From an uncultured Candidatus Nemicrothrix sp. (GTDB taxonomy: Bacteria > Actinomycetota > Acidimicrobiia > Acidimicrobiales > UBA8592), in NCBI GenBank assembly GCA_913046155.1, contig CAJWRY010000036.1, forward strand, positions 1 through 12,211: a stretch of DNA of 12,211 nucleotides, in the 5' to 3' direction. The translations under genes were made by a program, and so were the position numbers. Below, one piece after another: positions 1-7,617 of this stretch (position 1 is the first letter of the stretch; every line of letters starts with the position of its first letter). The notes beneath the pieces are model-generated. The model saw only the letters and a list, made by a program, of their open reading frames with translations, had not been told where the DNA came from and searched no databases.

Positions 1-546
1 TTTCAAGACGCTCGACTGTTTCCCTCCTTAACTGTGGCAGAAGCAATCGCTGTTGGATTAGAGCGATTTACATCAGCAAAGAACCCGATCTCCGGAGCAT
101 TGCACCTTCCTCATGTTTCCCGAAGCGAAAAAGAAATACGTAAACAAGTGAGCGATCTCATTGAACTCATGGGGTTAGGGGCATATGAGAATAAATTCAT
201 CTCCGAGCTATCTACCGGAACGAGGCGCATGGTTGACTTAGCCTGCGTGATAGCGCATAAACCAGCGGTTGTTCTACTTGACGAGCCATCAAGCGGAATC
301 GCCCAAAAAGAAGCAGAGCAACTATCCCCAGTGCTTAAAAGAATACGGAATGAAATGAACGCCGCCCTCGTTGTTATCGAACACGACATAGCTCTTCTTG
401 CAGACTTATCTGACCAGTTCGTAGCTCTCAATCAGGGAACGGTAATAGCCCAAGGACAACCCGATAAGGTTCTAGCGAATCCGACAGTTATCTCTTCTTA
501 TCTAGGGTCTTCAAAAGAAACGATTCAAAGAAGCGGGACACTCTAA
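1..546 (+). CDS. Branched-chain-amino-acid-type ABC transporter ATP-binding protein (3' part)
   Basis: This is the C-terminal 181 residues of an ABC ATPase, open at the left edge of the window. The reading frame is already open at base 1, beginning FQDARLFPSLTV, so the GTG at 34 is an internal valine and not the start. Visible parts, numbered from the window edge, are the Q-loop (FQD, 1-3), a signature motif LSTGT (70-74) in place of LSGGQ, Walker B with catalytic Glu (VVLLDEP, 90-96), and the H-loop (VIEHD, 125-129). The sequence around the signature and D-loop (DEPSSGIAQKE) matches LivG/LivF-type subunits of branched-chain amino acid transporters. In actinobacteria these can be fused to a permease domain; Walker A and anything upstream lie outside the window. 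It would power import across the cytoplasmic membrane. The substrate-binding lipoprotein 70 bases downstream fits the same transporter. The family call is sure; the substrate is not known. Confidence 0.9.
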   Translation, partial: FQDARLFPSLTVAEAIAVGLERFTSAKNPISGALHLPHVSRSEKEIRKQVSDLIELMGLGAYENKFISELSTGTRRMVDLACVIAHKPAVVLLDEPSSGIAQKEAEQLSPVLKRIRNEMNAALVVIEHDIALLADLSDQFVALNQGTVIAQGQPDKVLANPTVISSYLGSSKETIQRSGTL

Positions 547-564
547 TTCCCAAGAATTCCCAAG
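545..564. repeat. Tandem perfect 10-bp direct repeat after the ABC ATPase gene
   Basis: AATTCCCAAG occurs twice back to back (545-554 and 555-564), starting inside the TAA stop of the ATPase gene. It is followed by a run of eight A (567-574). No hairpin accompanies it, so it is not an intrinsic terminator on either strand. The rest of the 70-base gap to the next gene shows only a G-rich ribosome binding site at 606-610. Confidence 0.75.
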
Positions 565-616
565 AGAAAAAAAATGCACTAATGTTCAAGTCAATTAAAT
601 CTTTCGGGGGCAAGAT

Positions 617-2443
617 ATGAAATTGAAAAGAATTAGTACCAGAGGGGAAACGTCGTTGCGATATCTCACCATGCTCATGGCAGCGATAGCAACGGTTGCA
701 CTTATAGCAACAAGCTGTGGCGGCAGCAGCGAGTCAACCGACTCAGCCTCAAGCGGAACAGAGAGCTCCAGTGCTTCAGAACCTGCGGCCGAAGAACCTA
801 AAAGTTCTGAAGCTGAAGAAGAAACGCCCGCACCAACTCAAGACCTTGAAGTAGCAGATGATTGCCCAACTGCTGGTGAAGCAAGGGATGACTTATTCCC
901 CGGAGTTATGTTTTTCTCAGAGGCGCAAACTCGTTGTCTGACGGATATTGACTGGGGTGATAGATGCGACGTCGAAACTGGAAGGCTTAAACTGCCCGTC
1001 GTGGGAGCACCAGAATGTTTCGCGCCTTTCTCTGGCGACAATGGAGGACAAACAGCCCGTGGCGTAACTGAAGACTCAATAACTATTGTGTATTGGCGAT
1101 GGCAAGAAAATGACTTCATACTCAACTACATCACTGGCCCCATAGCAAATGACGACACAAATGCTGACGCAGAAGCAAGCTTGCGAGGGCTCCTTGAATA
1201 CTATGAAACCTATTACGAAACCTACGGCAGAAAGGTCAACTTAATATTCTATGAAGGAACCGGAAACGTAGCGGACCCCATATCAGCGCGAGCAGATGCA
1301 GTAAAAATAGCAGAAGAATATGACCCCTTCATGGTCTGGAACGGTCCAAACCTAACAAATGCTTTCGAAGACGAGCTTGTTTCCCGAGGTATCGCATGCC
1401 TTGCCTGCGGTCCGAGCCAACAAATTGACTTTTATAGAGACAACGACCCGCTCAGCTGGACCTTCTCCATGAGTGGAGAACAGAACACCCTCATGGGAGT
1501 CGAATATGTTACTAAACAACTTGCCGGACGAACCGCAGAATATGCAGGTGACGAAAGTTACCACAATCAGGAAAGAGTATTCGGTCGGCTCTACATTGAA
1601 AGCGGCGAAGCATCTGTTAAAAATAACCAAGATTTTGAGAATCAACTCGCTGAAAACGGAGTTGATGTTGTTGAAACCGTAGCCTACGCACTTGATCCAG
1701 CGACACTTCAGGAAAGCGCAGCTTCGGCAATTTCAAAGTTCAAATCAGCAGGGGTAACGAGCGTTCTTTTCAGCTCTGACCCAATTGCAATGAGAGACTT
1801 TACTCGCGAAGCTACCGCTCAGGGTTATTTCCCTGAATGGGTGCACATCGGAAGTGTCTTAGCTGACACGACTGCGTTCGCTAGAACATACGATCAAGAA
1901 CAATGGGCGAACGCATTCGGTATAACCACCCTAAGCGTGGGAGTTGACTCATTGAAAGCAGGCGCCCCATTCCGTTATCGCTGGTTCTTCGGAGAACCAG
2001 CTCCAGCAGATGACTCACTTGGCGTTATTGACCCCTGGCCAGCGACCTTTTACCCAATCATCCAAGGAATAGGTCCCGACCTGACCTACGACAATTGGAG
2101 AGAAGGACTAAATCGGGCTGACCCAACTGAGAGACGCTCCACGTCTTCCTCATTCTCATGGGGAGAAAAGGGAAGATGGCCTGCTGAACTTGAATATGAT
2201 TTCTTCGGAAACGACGAAGTGACCGTATTCTGGTGGGACCCCGAAGCAGAAGGACGAGACGAAACTGATGCTGTAGGAATTGGAATGTACCAGTACGCTG
2301 ATGCAGGCCTCCGATACTTGTGGGGAGAATTCCCAACCGAACCAATTGAACTCTTTAATGCAGAAACGTCAGTTGATCAGTACGATGAACCACCTCCAGG
2401 TCAAGAAATACCTGAGTACGAGCCACTACAACCAGCGGGGTAA
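617..2443 (+). CDS. ABC transporter substrate-binding lipoprotein (type 1 periplasmic binding fold, Peripla_BP_6-like)
   Basis: A 608-residue exported lipoprotein, the likely ligand-capture subunit for the importer encoded upstream. The first 33 residues form a basic N-terminus and hydrophobic stretch ending in a relaxed lipobox (LIATSC), with lipidated Cys34 followed by GGSS. Residues 35-75 are a Ser/Glu-rich, low-complexity tether. Residues 80-140 hold four cysteines (83, 107, 117, 134), which could form two disulfides. The binding domain appears to begin at GVTEDSITIVYW (149-160), a typical start for branched-chain-type binding proteins, with a further close cysteine pair at 261 and 264. 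It is clearly longer than the roughly 400 residues usual for the family, because of the N-terminal extension and a long acidic, Pro-rich C-terminus. The ATG at 617 has a GGGGG ribosome binding site at 606-610. The stop overlaps the next start (TAATG). The ligand is unknown; binding-protein class is well supported, and amino acids should not be assumed. Confidence 0.85.
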   Translation: MKLKRISTRGETSLRYLTMLMAAIATVALIATSCGGSSESTDSASSGTESSSASEPAAEEPKSSEAEEETPAPTQDLEVADDCPTAGEARDDLFPGVMFFSEAQTRCLTDIDWGDRCDVETGRLKLPVVGAPECFAPFSGDNGGQTARGVTEDSITIVYWRWQENDFILNYITGPIANDDTNADAEASLRGLLEYYETYYETYGRKVNLIFYEGTGNVADPISARADAVKIAEEYDPFMVWNGPNLTNAFEDELVSRGIACLACGPSQQIDFYRDNDPLSWTFSMSGEQNTLMGVEYVTKQLAGRTAEYAGDESYHNQERVFGRLYIESGEASVKNNQDFENQLAENGVDVVETVAYALDPATLQESAASAISKFKSAGVTSVLFSSDPIAMRDFTREATAQGYFPEWVHIGSVLADTTAFARTYDQEQWANAFGITTLSVGVDSLKAGAPFRYRWFFGEPAPADDSLGVIDPWPATFYPIIQGIGPDLTYDNWREGLNRADPTERRSTSSSFSWGEKGRWPAELEYDFFGNDEVTVFWWDPEAEGRDETDAVGIGMYQYADAGLRYLWGEFPTEPIELFNAETSVDQYDEPPPGQEIPEYEPLQPAG

Positions 2444-3273
2444 TGGCAACCTCACTGCACCCATGGAACACACAATTTTTATGGGAGAACGCCATTCAGC
2501 GAAGCGGTTTTCTAACCCAATCACAAATAGATCAGTACAACAATGAAGGGTTTCTCCTCTTAGAAGATGCCATCTCAAAGAAGAGAATAAATGACCTGAC
2601 ATCTATACTTGATAACCTTGCAAACGAGACCGAAGGTTTTCTGCAAACACTGGAAGACGATAGGCTTTCCATCGCAGAATCAGGAGCCATTTTGTTCGGC
2701 ATCCACCCATCGCTAAGATTCCCTGAAGCAAAAGCATTCTTATCATCAGAGCCTTTTACATCAATCACTCATGACCTCATTGGTCCTAATGTTCGACTCT
2801 ATTGGGACCAAATTGTCTACAAACAGACTCAAAAGCCAAGGCGCTTTCCTTGGCATCAAGATAATGGGTACGGTTTCGTTGAGCCCCAGCAGTACTTAAC
2901 CTGCTGGGTTCCCTTAGTTGATGTAAATCGCGAGAACGGTTGCCCATGGATCGTTCCCCACGTGCACCGTGAGGGGACTCTCGCCCATGACTATATAGAA
3001 CCACTCGGATATCAGTGTTTTGAGGAACACCCAGACGCGATACCAGTAGAAGCGGAAGCAGGAAGTATCGTTATTTTCTCATCGCTTACCCCGCATATGA
3101 CTGGAGCAAACACAACAACCGAAACAAGGAAAGCCTACATTCTCCAGTACGCACCAGAAGGATCATTTCTACTTAAGGGTGACCCTAACGATGGGATGCC
3201 CGAAACACGAGAGGCGGCAAATGAACCAAATCGTCAATTCGTAATCTTGAAAGATGGGCTACCAGAAATATAA
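2443..3273 (+). CDS. Phytanoyl-CoA dioxygenase (PhyH) family Fe(II)/2-oxoglutarate oxygenase
   Basis: A 276-residue cytoplasmic protein of the PhyH family, which hydroxylates aliphatic or other organic substrates using Fe(II), O2 and 2-oxoglutarate. The metal triad is visible: H138-x-D140 (in FPWHQDNGYG) and distal H218 (in LTPHMTGAN), with R229 eleven residues later as the likely 2-oxoglutarate carboxylate anchor. The region CWVPLVDVNRENGCPWIVP (154-172) is the usual conserved core strand and turn. Length is normal for the family and the protein looks complete. The ATG overlaps the TAA of the binding-protein gene by one base, so translation is probably coupled; the only nearby G-rich site (2437-2440) is very close to the ATG. 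That arrangement suggests the enzyme acts on what the transporter imports, which is inference. Its 3' end lies 10 bases from the convergent SnoaL-like gene. Confidence 0.9.
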   Translation: MATSLHPWNTQFLWENAIQRSGFLTQSQIDQYNNEGFLLLEDAISKKRINDLTSILDNLANETEGFLQTLEDDRLSIAESGAILFGIHPSLRFPEAKAFLSSEPFTSITHDLIGPNVRLYWDQIVYKQTQKPRRFPWHQDNGYGFVEPQQYLTCWVPLVDVNRENGCPWIVPHVHREGTLAHDYIEPLGYQCFEEHPDAIPVEAEAGSIVIFSSLTPHMTGANTTTETRKAYILQYAPEGSFLLKGDPNDGMPETREAANEPNRQFVILKDGLPEI

Positions 3274-3283
3274 GAGATCAATC

Positions 3284-3781
3284 CTAAAAGTCATAGATAG
3301 GGTCATCAAAGTCACGCCTTCCTTTAACCCAAACAGATGAACCAGCCATTTCATCCGCAATATCCTCAACTTTTGACCAATCATTGCGTAAGAACCGCTC
3401 ACTTATCTTCCAATGCCCGTCTAACAAAGTGAACGTGTCAACATATCTCCCATTAAAGGTATGGAGCTGCTTGGAGCTTTCACTCGATTTAACATGGTAC
3501 GCCAAGACATAGGATTCAACTAGAGCTTTATCTTCTTTAATTTCTATACGAATATTAGAAACCCGATGCTGAGTAGCGGAATATCGCTGCTCCAATGAAG
3601 GTAAAGCATATTCAACAAAGTCTTCTATTGGCATAGGGTCCGAGCCGTAATTATTCAAAGTGGCACCCGGGTGAAAGGCCGAAATAACGCTCTCTTTATC
3701 TAACCGGTCAATGCCACGAGTATATGAAAGAAGAGCATCAACTATTTCTGCACGTTGAGATAATTCTCGCGAATCAATCAC
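3284..3781 (-). CDS. SnoaL-like (NTF2-fold) protein, SnoaL_4 type
   Basis: A 165-residue protein of the NTF2-like cone fold, resembling SnoaL_4 domain proteins, which include small isomerases, dehydratases and ring-hydroxylating dioxygenase beta-subunit relatives. Recognisable features are the N-terminal helix with YTRGIDRLDKE (20-30), the FHPGA turn (36-40), HRVSNIRIEI (72-81), GRYVDTF (111-117) and the closing W-x-I-x-x-R strand (124-129). Start: GTG at 3781-3779 overlaps the TAG of the upstream Mo-hydroxylase gene by one base (TAGTG), with a weak AGGG-type site just before it. This strongly implies co-transcription and coupled translation with that enzyme. No catalytic assignment can be made from sequence alone: it could process the hydroxylated product, or act as an accessory subunit. 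A ring-hydroxylating beta subunit for the Rieske gene is possible but less likely, given the opposite strand. Confidence 0.78.
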   Translation of the reverse strand: MIDSRELSQRAEIVDALLSYTRGIDRLDKESVISAFHPGATLNNYGSDPMPIEDFVEYALPSLEQRYSATQHRVSNIRIEIKEDKALVESYVLAYHVKSSESSKQLHTFNGRYVDTFTLLDGHWKISERFLRNDWSKVEDIADEMAGSSVWVKGRRDFDDPIYDF

Positions 3782-6084
3782 TAACTACCCTGACTCTCAC
3801 AAATCGCATTCCAAACGTTTACCGAAGTCAATGGCATATCTATATGTTTGACACCCATGTGAGCTACCGCATCAACTACAGCATTCTGAATAGCTGGCGT
3901 TGACCCAATTGTTCCCGACTCGCCAATACCTTTCGCTCCCAAAGGATTGCGAGGACTCGCTGTTTCAGTATTGTGTGTTTCAAATGAGGGTAATTCAGCA
4001 GCTGAGGGAATTGCATAATCCATCAAATTTCCAGTGATTGGGTTGCCTTCCTCATCATAGAAAACTCCCTCAAATAGTGCTTGAGCTGCACCTTGAGCAA
4101 TACCCCCATGTTGCTGGCCCGTAACAAGCATTGGGTTAAGAATTCTGCCACAATCATCAACAGCGATATGGCGTAACAGCTCAACTGCCCCTGTCTCGGT
4201 ATCTACTTCAACAACAGCGACATGCGCTCCAAACGGAAATGTTGAATCAGTTCCATCGAAATCCAATTCGTGTGCCAAGCCGGGCTCCATACCGGCAGGT
4301 CTTTTGCCATCGTCATTTGAAGCCTGGACTAGATCACCCCAGCTCAAAGAGTTGGAAGGGACACCAACAACATGCAAGCCTCCCTCACCTGTAACTACGT
4401 CATCAATGCTGGCTTCAAGTAAATGAGAGGCCAACTCTTTTGCCTTATCCAGAACAGTTTCACTAGCCACATGAACTGCTGACCCTGCAGTTTGGAGAGA
4501 TCTTGACCCCATCGTTCCTTGGCCCCTAGGAATCTCATCTGTGTCCGATTGCAAAATCGTTATTTTATCCATATCGATGCCAAGAAGGTCAGAAATGATC
4601 ATTGAGAAAGCAGTGATATGGCCTTGCCCATGAGCACTCGTTCCGACCCTAGCAGTTACCGTTCCATCGTCATGGACCTCAACGGCACCATATTCACTAT
4701 GCAAACCGGCAGGGGCGGTGACTTCAACATAGGCTGAAATACCGATCCCTAATTGCTTTGTGCTGTTCTCTTGACGTCGGATTTGTTGATCCGACAGTAA
4801 ACTTTCGTAGTCGGCCTCTTCAAGTGCCTTGTTAAGTGCTAGGGCATAATCACCTGAATCATAATTTGCGCCACCTAGCGTTGTTATGGGAAAGGCATCT
4901 TCGGAAATAAAGTTCTTTAAACGAATTTCAGCAGGATCCATTTGCAGTTCATCGGCAGCAACATCAATTAAACGTTCAAGTAACTGTGTTGCTTCTGGGC
5001 GCCCAGCGCCTCGATAAGCTGCAGTGTGAGTCGTGTTCGTAGCTGCGCTTCGGGCGTGATAACGAATCTTTGGAATGTCATACACGCCTTGAATCATTGT
5101 TTGGGTGAACACTGTTAAGAAGCCACCAATCGCTGGGTAAGCTCCAGCATCTGCGACAACTTTTGCATCCAACCCAACTATTTTGCCGTCAGAGTTAAAG
5201 CCCATCTCCCCATACATGGCCATTCCGCGACCTTGAGCGAGGGAGAGCATATTTTCACTTCGTAATTCAGTCCACTTCAGGGGCCTTGCTAGTTGCCTGG
5301 CTAGCTCAGCAGTGATGACGTGCTCTACATAAACACCACCTTTAGGTCCAAAACCTCCACCAACAGTCGGAGCAGCAACCCGAAGATCACTTTGTTCCAT
5401 CCCAAGTTGAGCTGCGAGAGCTTCGCGAACAGCTATAGGGTTTTGGCTAGGGATCCAAGCGGTGAGAGATCCGCCTTGCTCAGGAATCGCTATAATTCCG
5501 TTCGACTCCAAAGGAACTCCGGCTAATCTTTGGCTGACGACTCGAACCTTGGCAATGTGGTCAGCTCCTTCATTGGGATCACCATCTTCAAGCCCTATAC
5601 CTGTTTCAAAACATAGATTCGAACCATTTTCATCAAACAAAACAGGAGCATCTTCTTCAAGAGCTTTTTCTGGATCAGTTACAGCAGGCAGTGGGTCATA
5701 ATCCATCCAAATCATTGATGCAGCATCAGCAGCAGCTGCGAAAGAGTCGGCAACAACCACAGCAATGATATCCCCGACAAGGCGAACTTTTCCTTTAGCT
5801 AGAGGTGGGCGAGCAAAGTGTGGCGGGAAAAGAGGAAATGCAAGATAAGGCGAAAGTTCTAAATCGTCTGCAGTCCACACCCCAACAACACCCTCAACCT
5901 CTTTGGCTTCTGTTGTATCAATAGAAAGGATGTTGGCATGCGCAACAGGAGATCGGGCGAAGTACACGAAACCCAAGCCATCAATTTCCATGTCATCGAA
6001 GTACTTATCTTCACCTGTGAGCAGAGTCGGATCTTCACGGCGTAACACCGCATTACCAAGAATTGATCCTTTAACATCAGTCAT
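3781..6084 (-). CDS. Xanthine dehydrogenase/CoxL-family molybdopterin-binding large subunit (form II type)
   Basis: A 767-residue molybdenum hydroxylase large subunit, a full-length match to the xanthine oxidase/CO dehydrogenase family. Such enzymes hydroxylate substrates with water-derived oxygen at a molybdenum-cytosine-dinucleotide cofactor. Visible in order are the N-terminal hammerhead a/b domain (about 15-130), the cofactor-loop GGGFG (242-246), AAYRGAGRPEA (355-365), the second cofactor region with AHGQGH (484-489) and RGQGTMGSRS (520-529), and GAKGIGESG (716-724) with catalytic Glu722. The loop reads AYRGAGR, the hallmark of 'form II', not AYxCSFR with the active-site Cys of true aerobic CO dehydrogenase; CO oxidation is therefore not supported. 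The ATG at 6084 has an AAGGGGAA site a few bases upstream (6089-6096). It heads a two-gene unit with the SnoaL-like gene. The FAD (CoxM) and 2Fe-2S (CoxS) subunits normally adjacent are absent from the window. Confidence 0.92.
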   Translation of the reverse strand: MTDVKGSILGNAVLRREDPTLLTGEDKYFDDMEIDGLGFVYFARSPVAHANILSIDTTEAKEVEGVVGVWTADDLELSPYLAFPLFPPHFARPPLAKGKVRLVGDIIAVVVADSFAAAADAASMIWMDYDPLPAVTDPEKALEEDAPVLFDENGSNLCFETGIGLEDGDPNEGADHIAKVRVVSQRLAGVPLESNGIIAIPEQGGSLTAWIPSQNPIAVREALAAQLGMEQSDLRVAAPTVGGGFGPKGGVYVEHVITAELARQLARPLKWTELRSENMLSLAQGRGMAMYGEMGFNSDGKIVGLDAKVVADAGAYPAIGGFLTVFTQTMIQGVYDIPKIRYHARSAATNTTHTAAYRGAGRPEATQLLERLIDVAADELQMDPAEIRLKNFISEDAFPITTLGGANYDSGDYALALNKALEEADYESLLSDQQIRRQENSTKQLGIGISAYVEVTAPAGLHSEYGAVEVHDDGTVTARVGTSAHGQGHITAFSMIISDLLGIDMDKITILQSDTDEIPRGQGTMGSRSLQTAGSAVHVASETVLDKAKELASHLLEASIDDVVTGEGGLHVVGVPSNSLSWGDLVQASNDDGKRPAGMEPGLAHELDFDGTDSTFPFGAHVAVVEVDTETGAVELLRHIAVDDCGRILNPMLVTGQQHGGIAQGAAQALFEGVFYDEEGNPITGNLMDYAIPSAAELPSFETHNTETASPRNPLGAKGIGESGTIGSTPAIQNAVVDAVAHMGVKHIDMPLTSVNVWNAICESQGS

Positions 6085-6214
6085 AGTCTTCCCCTTTACT
6101 ATCTCACTCTAGATTCTTGCATTGATAGCGTAAGAATACGAGTCAAACTGTTATCTTCTCTTGCAACGAACGACCGCCTAGACATGAAGTGGAATTCCTC
6201 TTGAGAGGCAGTTT

Positions 6215-6235
6215 CATGTACACTTCAGCATGTAC
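6215..6235. repeat. Direct repeat CATGTAC x2, candidate operator
   Basis: CATGTAC occurs at 6215-6221 and 6229-6235, a 14-base period, 24 bases upstream of the Rieske GTG. The first copy includes the palindrome TGTACA (6217-6222). In addition, TGAAGTG (6185-6191) and CACTTCA (6221-6227) form a 7-base inverted repeat spanning the first copy. The position is suitable for a regulator site controlling the Rieske operon, but chance is not excluded. Confidence 0.35.
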
Positions 6236-6242
6236 CGTCTAG

Positions 6243-6250
6243 AGAAGGGG
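6243..6250 (+). promoter_or_regulatory. Ribosome binding site deciding the Rieske GTG start
   Basis: AGAAGGGG ends 8 bases before the GTG at 6259 and 14 bases before the in-frame ATG at 6265. The spacing favours the GTG, which adds two residues. Confidence 0.65.
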
Positions 6251-6258
6251 AATTTGAC

Positions 6259-7617
6259 GTGGCAATGATTCGAGATGTTTCAGAAAGATCACCAGGTATC
6301 ACATACCAAGAATTGTTAGACCAGGACACTCATCCCGTTCCTGATGTGTTACGTCTTGAATCTACCGTAAGTTTTGGGCCCGATGAGTTTCCGATAACGA
6401 GATACACCACACGTGAATGGCATGAGGTTGAAAAAGAAAAACTCTGGTCAAAGGTATGGCAGTATGCTTGTCGAGCGGACGAGATACCTGAGGTCGGAGA
6501 TTACTACATCTATGAGATAGTCGGACGCAGCTACATCGTAATGAGAAGCAATGAAAACGAGATCCAAGCATACCCAAATGCATGTTTGCATAGAGGAAGA
6601 AAACTTAAAGATTATGATGGTAGATGTTCTGAAATCCGTTGCCCCTTTCATGGTTTCGCATGGGAGTTAGATGGTGACCTTAAAGATGTCCCTGCAAAGT
6701 GGGACTTTCCTCATGTTGAAGCAGAACAATTTCAATTACCGCAGGTGAAAGTTGGTATTTGGGCAGGTTTTGTGTTCATAAACCCCGATCCCGATGCAGG
6801 GCCACTTGAAGAATTTATTGGTGATATGGATGACCATTTCCAAGTATGGGATCTTGAAAATCGCTACAAGCAAGCCCACGTAGCGAAAGTAATACACGCT
6901 AACTGGAAAATAGCTCAGGAAGCTTTCTGCGAAGCTTTCCATGTAAATGCAACACACCCTCAGATAATGGCGTATCTAGGTGACACGAATTCGCAAGTTG
7001 ATGTATGGGACAATTTCGCAAGAGTGATTAGTCCAGGCGGAACGCCTAGCCCACTACTTGATTATGAAGTATCCGAGGAAGACCAAATGCGTTCCATGCT
7101 CGACGTGAGCTATGACAAGGAACTGCCTGTAACTATCCCAGATGGAGAAACCATGCGAGCCCACGCTGCGGCTCTCTCTCGCGATCGATGGAGGCCAATG
7201 GCAGGAGATTGGGTGGACTCCATGTCAGATGCGGAAATGATGGACAGCATTGATTACACTTTGTTTCCCAACTTTCACCCTTGGGGAGCATTTAACAGAA
7301 TCGTTTATAGGTTCAGACCAAATGGGGACGATCACCGCAGTTCAATAATGGAATGCATTTTCCTTGCTCCGTACAAAAAAGGTCAGAAGCCTGATCCTGC
7401 TCCAGTGCATTGGTTAACAGACGACGAGAACTTCAGCGATGCTCCAGAACTTGACACCCTGGGGAAAGTCTTCGATCAGGACGTATTCAATATGGGTAAG
7501 GTTCAGCTTGGGTTAGAAACAACTCAGAAGACTGGAGTTGTGCTTAGTAATTATCAAGAGTCGAAAGTGAGATGGTTGCATCACAAACTTAGTGAATGGT
7601 GCGAAGAGGAGAAATAA
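6259..7617 (+). CDS. Rieske non-heme iron oxygenase, alpha (catalytic) subunit
   Basis: A 452-residue ring-hydroxylating-type oxygenase. The N-terminal Rieske domain carries the 2Fe-2S ligands C109-x-H111 (NACLHRG) and C128-x2-H131 (CPFHGFAW). The C-terminal catalytic domain begins near NWKIAQEAFCEAFHVNATH (215-233), giving iron ligands H228 and H233, with Glu225 in the position usually taken by the Asp that bridges to the neighbouring Rieske centre. Asp408 in DQDVFNMGKVQLGLE is the likely third ligand. Length is typical. It would insert O2-derived oxygen into an organic substrate (aromatic, or quaternary-amine or steroid-like, depending on subfamily), taking electrons from a ferredoxin/reductase pair. 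No reductase, ferredoxin or beta subunit is adjacent. The GTG start is set by an AGAAGGGG site. The gene leads a plus-strand run, and its stop overlaps the next start (TAATG). The substrate is not deducible. Confidence 0.93.
   Translation: MAMIRDVSERSPGITYQELLDQDTHPVPDVLRLESTVSFGPDEFPITRYTTREWHEVEKEKLWSKVWQYACRADEIPEVGDYYIYEIVGRSYIVMRSNENEIQAYPNACLHRGRKLKDYDGRCSEIRCPFHGFAWELDGDLKDVPAKWDFPHVEAEQFQLPQVKVGIWAGFVFINPDPDAGPLEEFIGDMDDHFQVWDLENRYKQAHVAKVIHANWKIAQEAFCEAFHVNATHPQIMAYLGDTNSQVDVWDNFARVISPGGTPSPLLDYEVSEEDQMRSMLDVSYDKELPVTIPDGETMRAHAAALSRDRWRPMAGDWVDSMSDAEMMDSIDYTLFPNFHPWGAFNRIVYRFRPNGDDHRSSIMECIFLAPYKKGQKPDPAPVHWLTDDENFSDAPELDTLGKVFDQDVFNMGKVQLGLETTQKTGVVLSNYQESKVRWLHHKLSEWCEEEK

Larger units (their letters stand above)
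6085..6258. promoter_or_regulatory. Divergent intergenic control region between Mo-hydroxylase and Rieske oxygenase genes
   Basis: These 174 bases separate two outward-facing genes and must contain promoters for both. No clean -35/-10 pair was found on either strand; TTGACT (minus strand, 6146-6141) and TTGAGA (plus strand, 6201-6206) are possible -35 elements without a convincing -10 at 16-18 bases. Ribosome binding sites are clear at each edge. A direct repeat of CATGTAC lies near the Rieske start. No regulator gene is encoded nearby in the window. Confidence 0.6.

Noticed and set aside
34..546. GTG at 34 as the start of a short complete ABC protein
   Set aside because: The frame is open from base 1 and encodes the expected Q-loop just before this codon, so the gene is truncated by the window edge.
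545..580. Terminator between the ATPase and binding-protein genes
   Set aside because: There is a run of A and a direct repeat but no inverted repeat, so no hairpin forms on either strand.
838..1645. Minus-strand open frames within the binding-protein gene
   Set aside because: They are antisense to a continuous lipoprotein frame and lack any family signal.
3284..3781. Ring-hydroxylating dioxygenase beta subunit for the Rieske gene
   Set aside because: The fold is similar, but it is coupled to the Mo-hydroxylase gene on the opposite strand and reads more like SnoaL_4; kept only as an alternative.
3781..6084. True aerobic carbon monoxide dehydrogenase (form I CoxL)
   Set aside because: The active-site loop reads AYRGAGR, not AYxCSFR, and the small and medium subunits are missing from the window.
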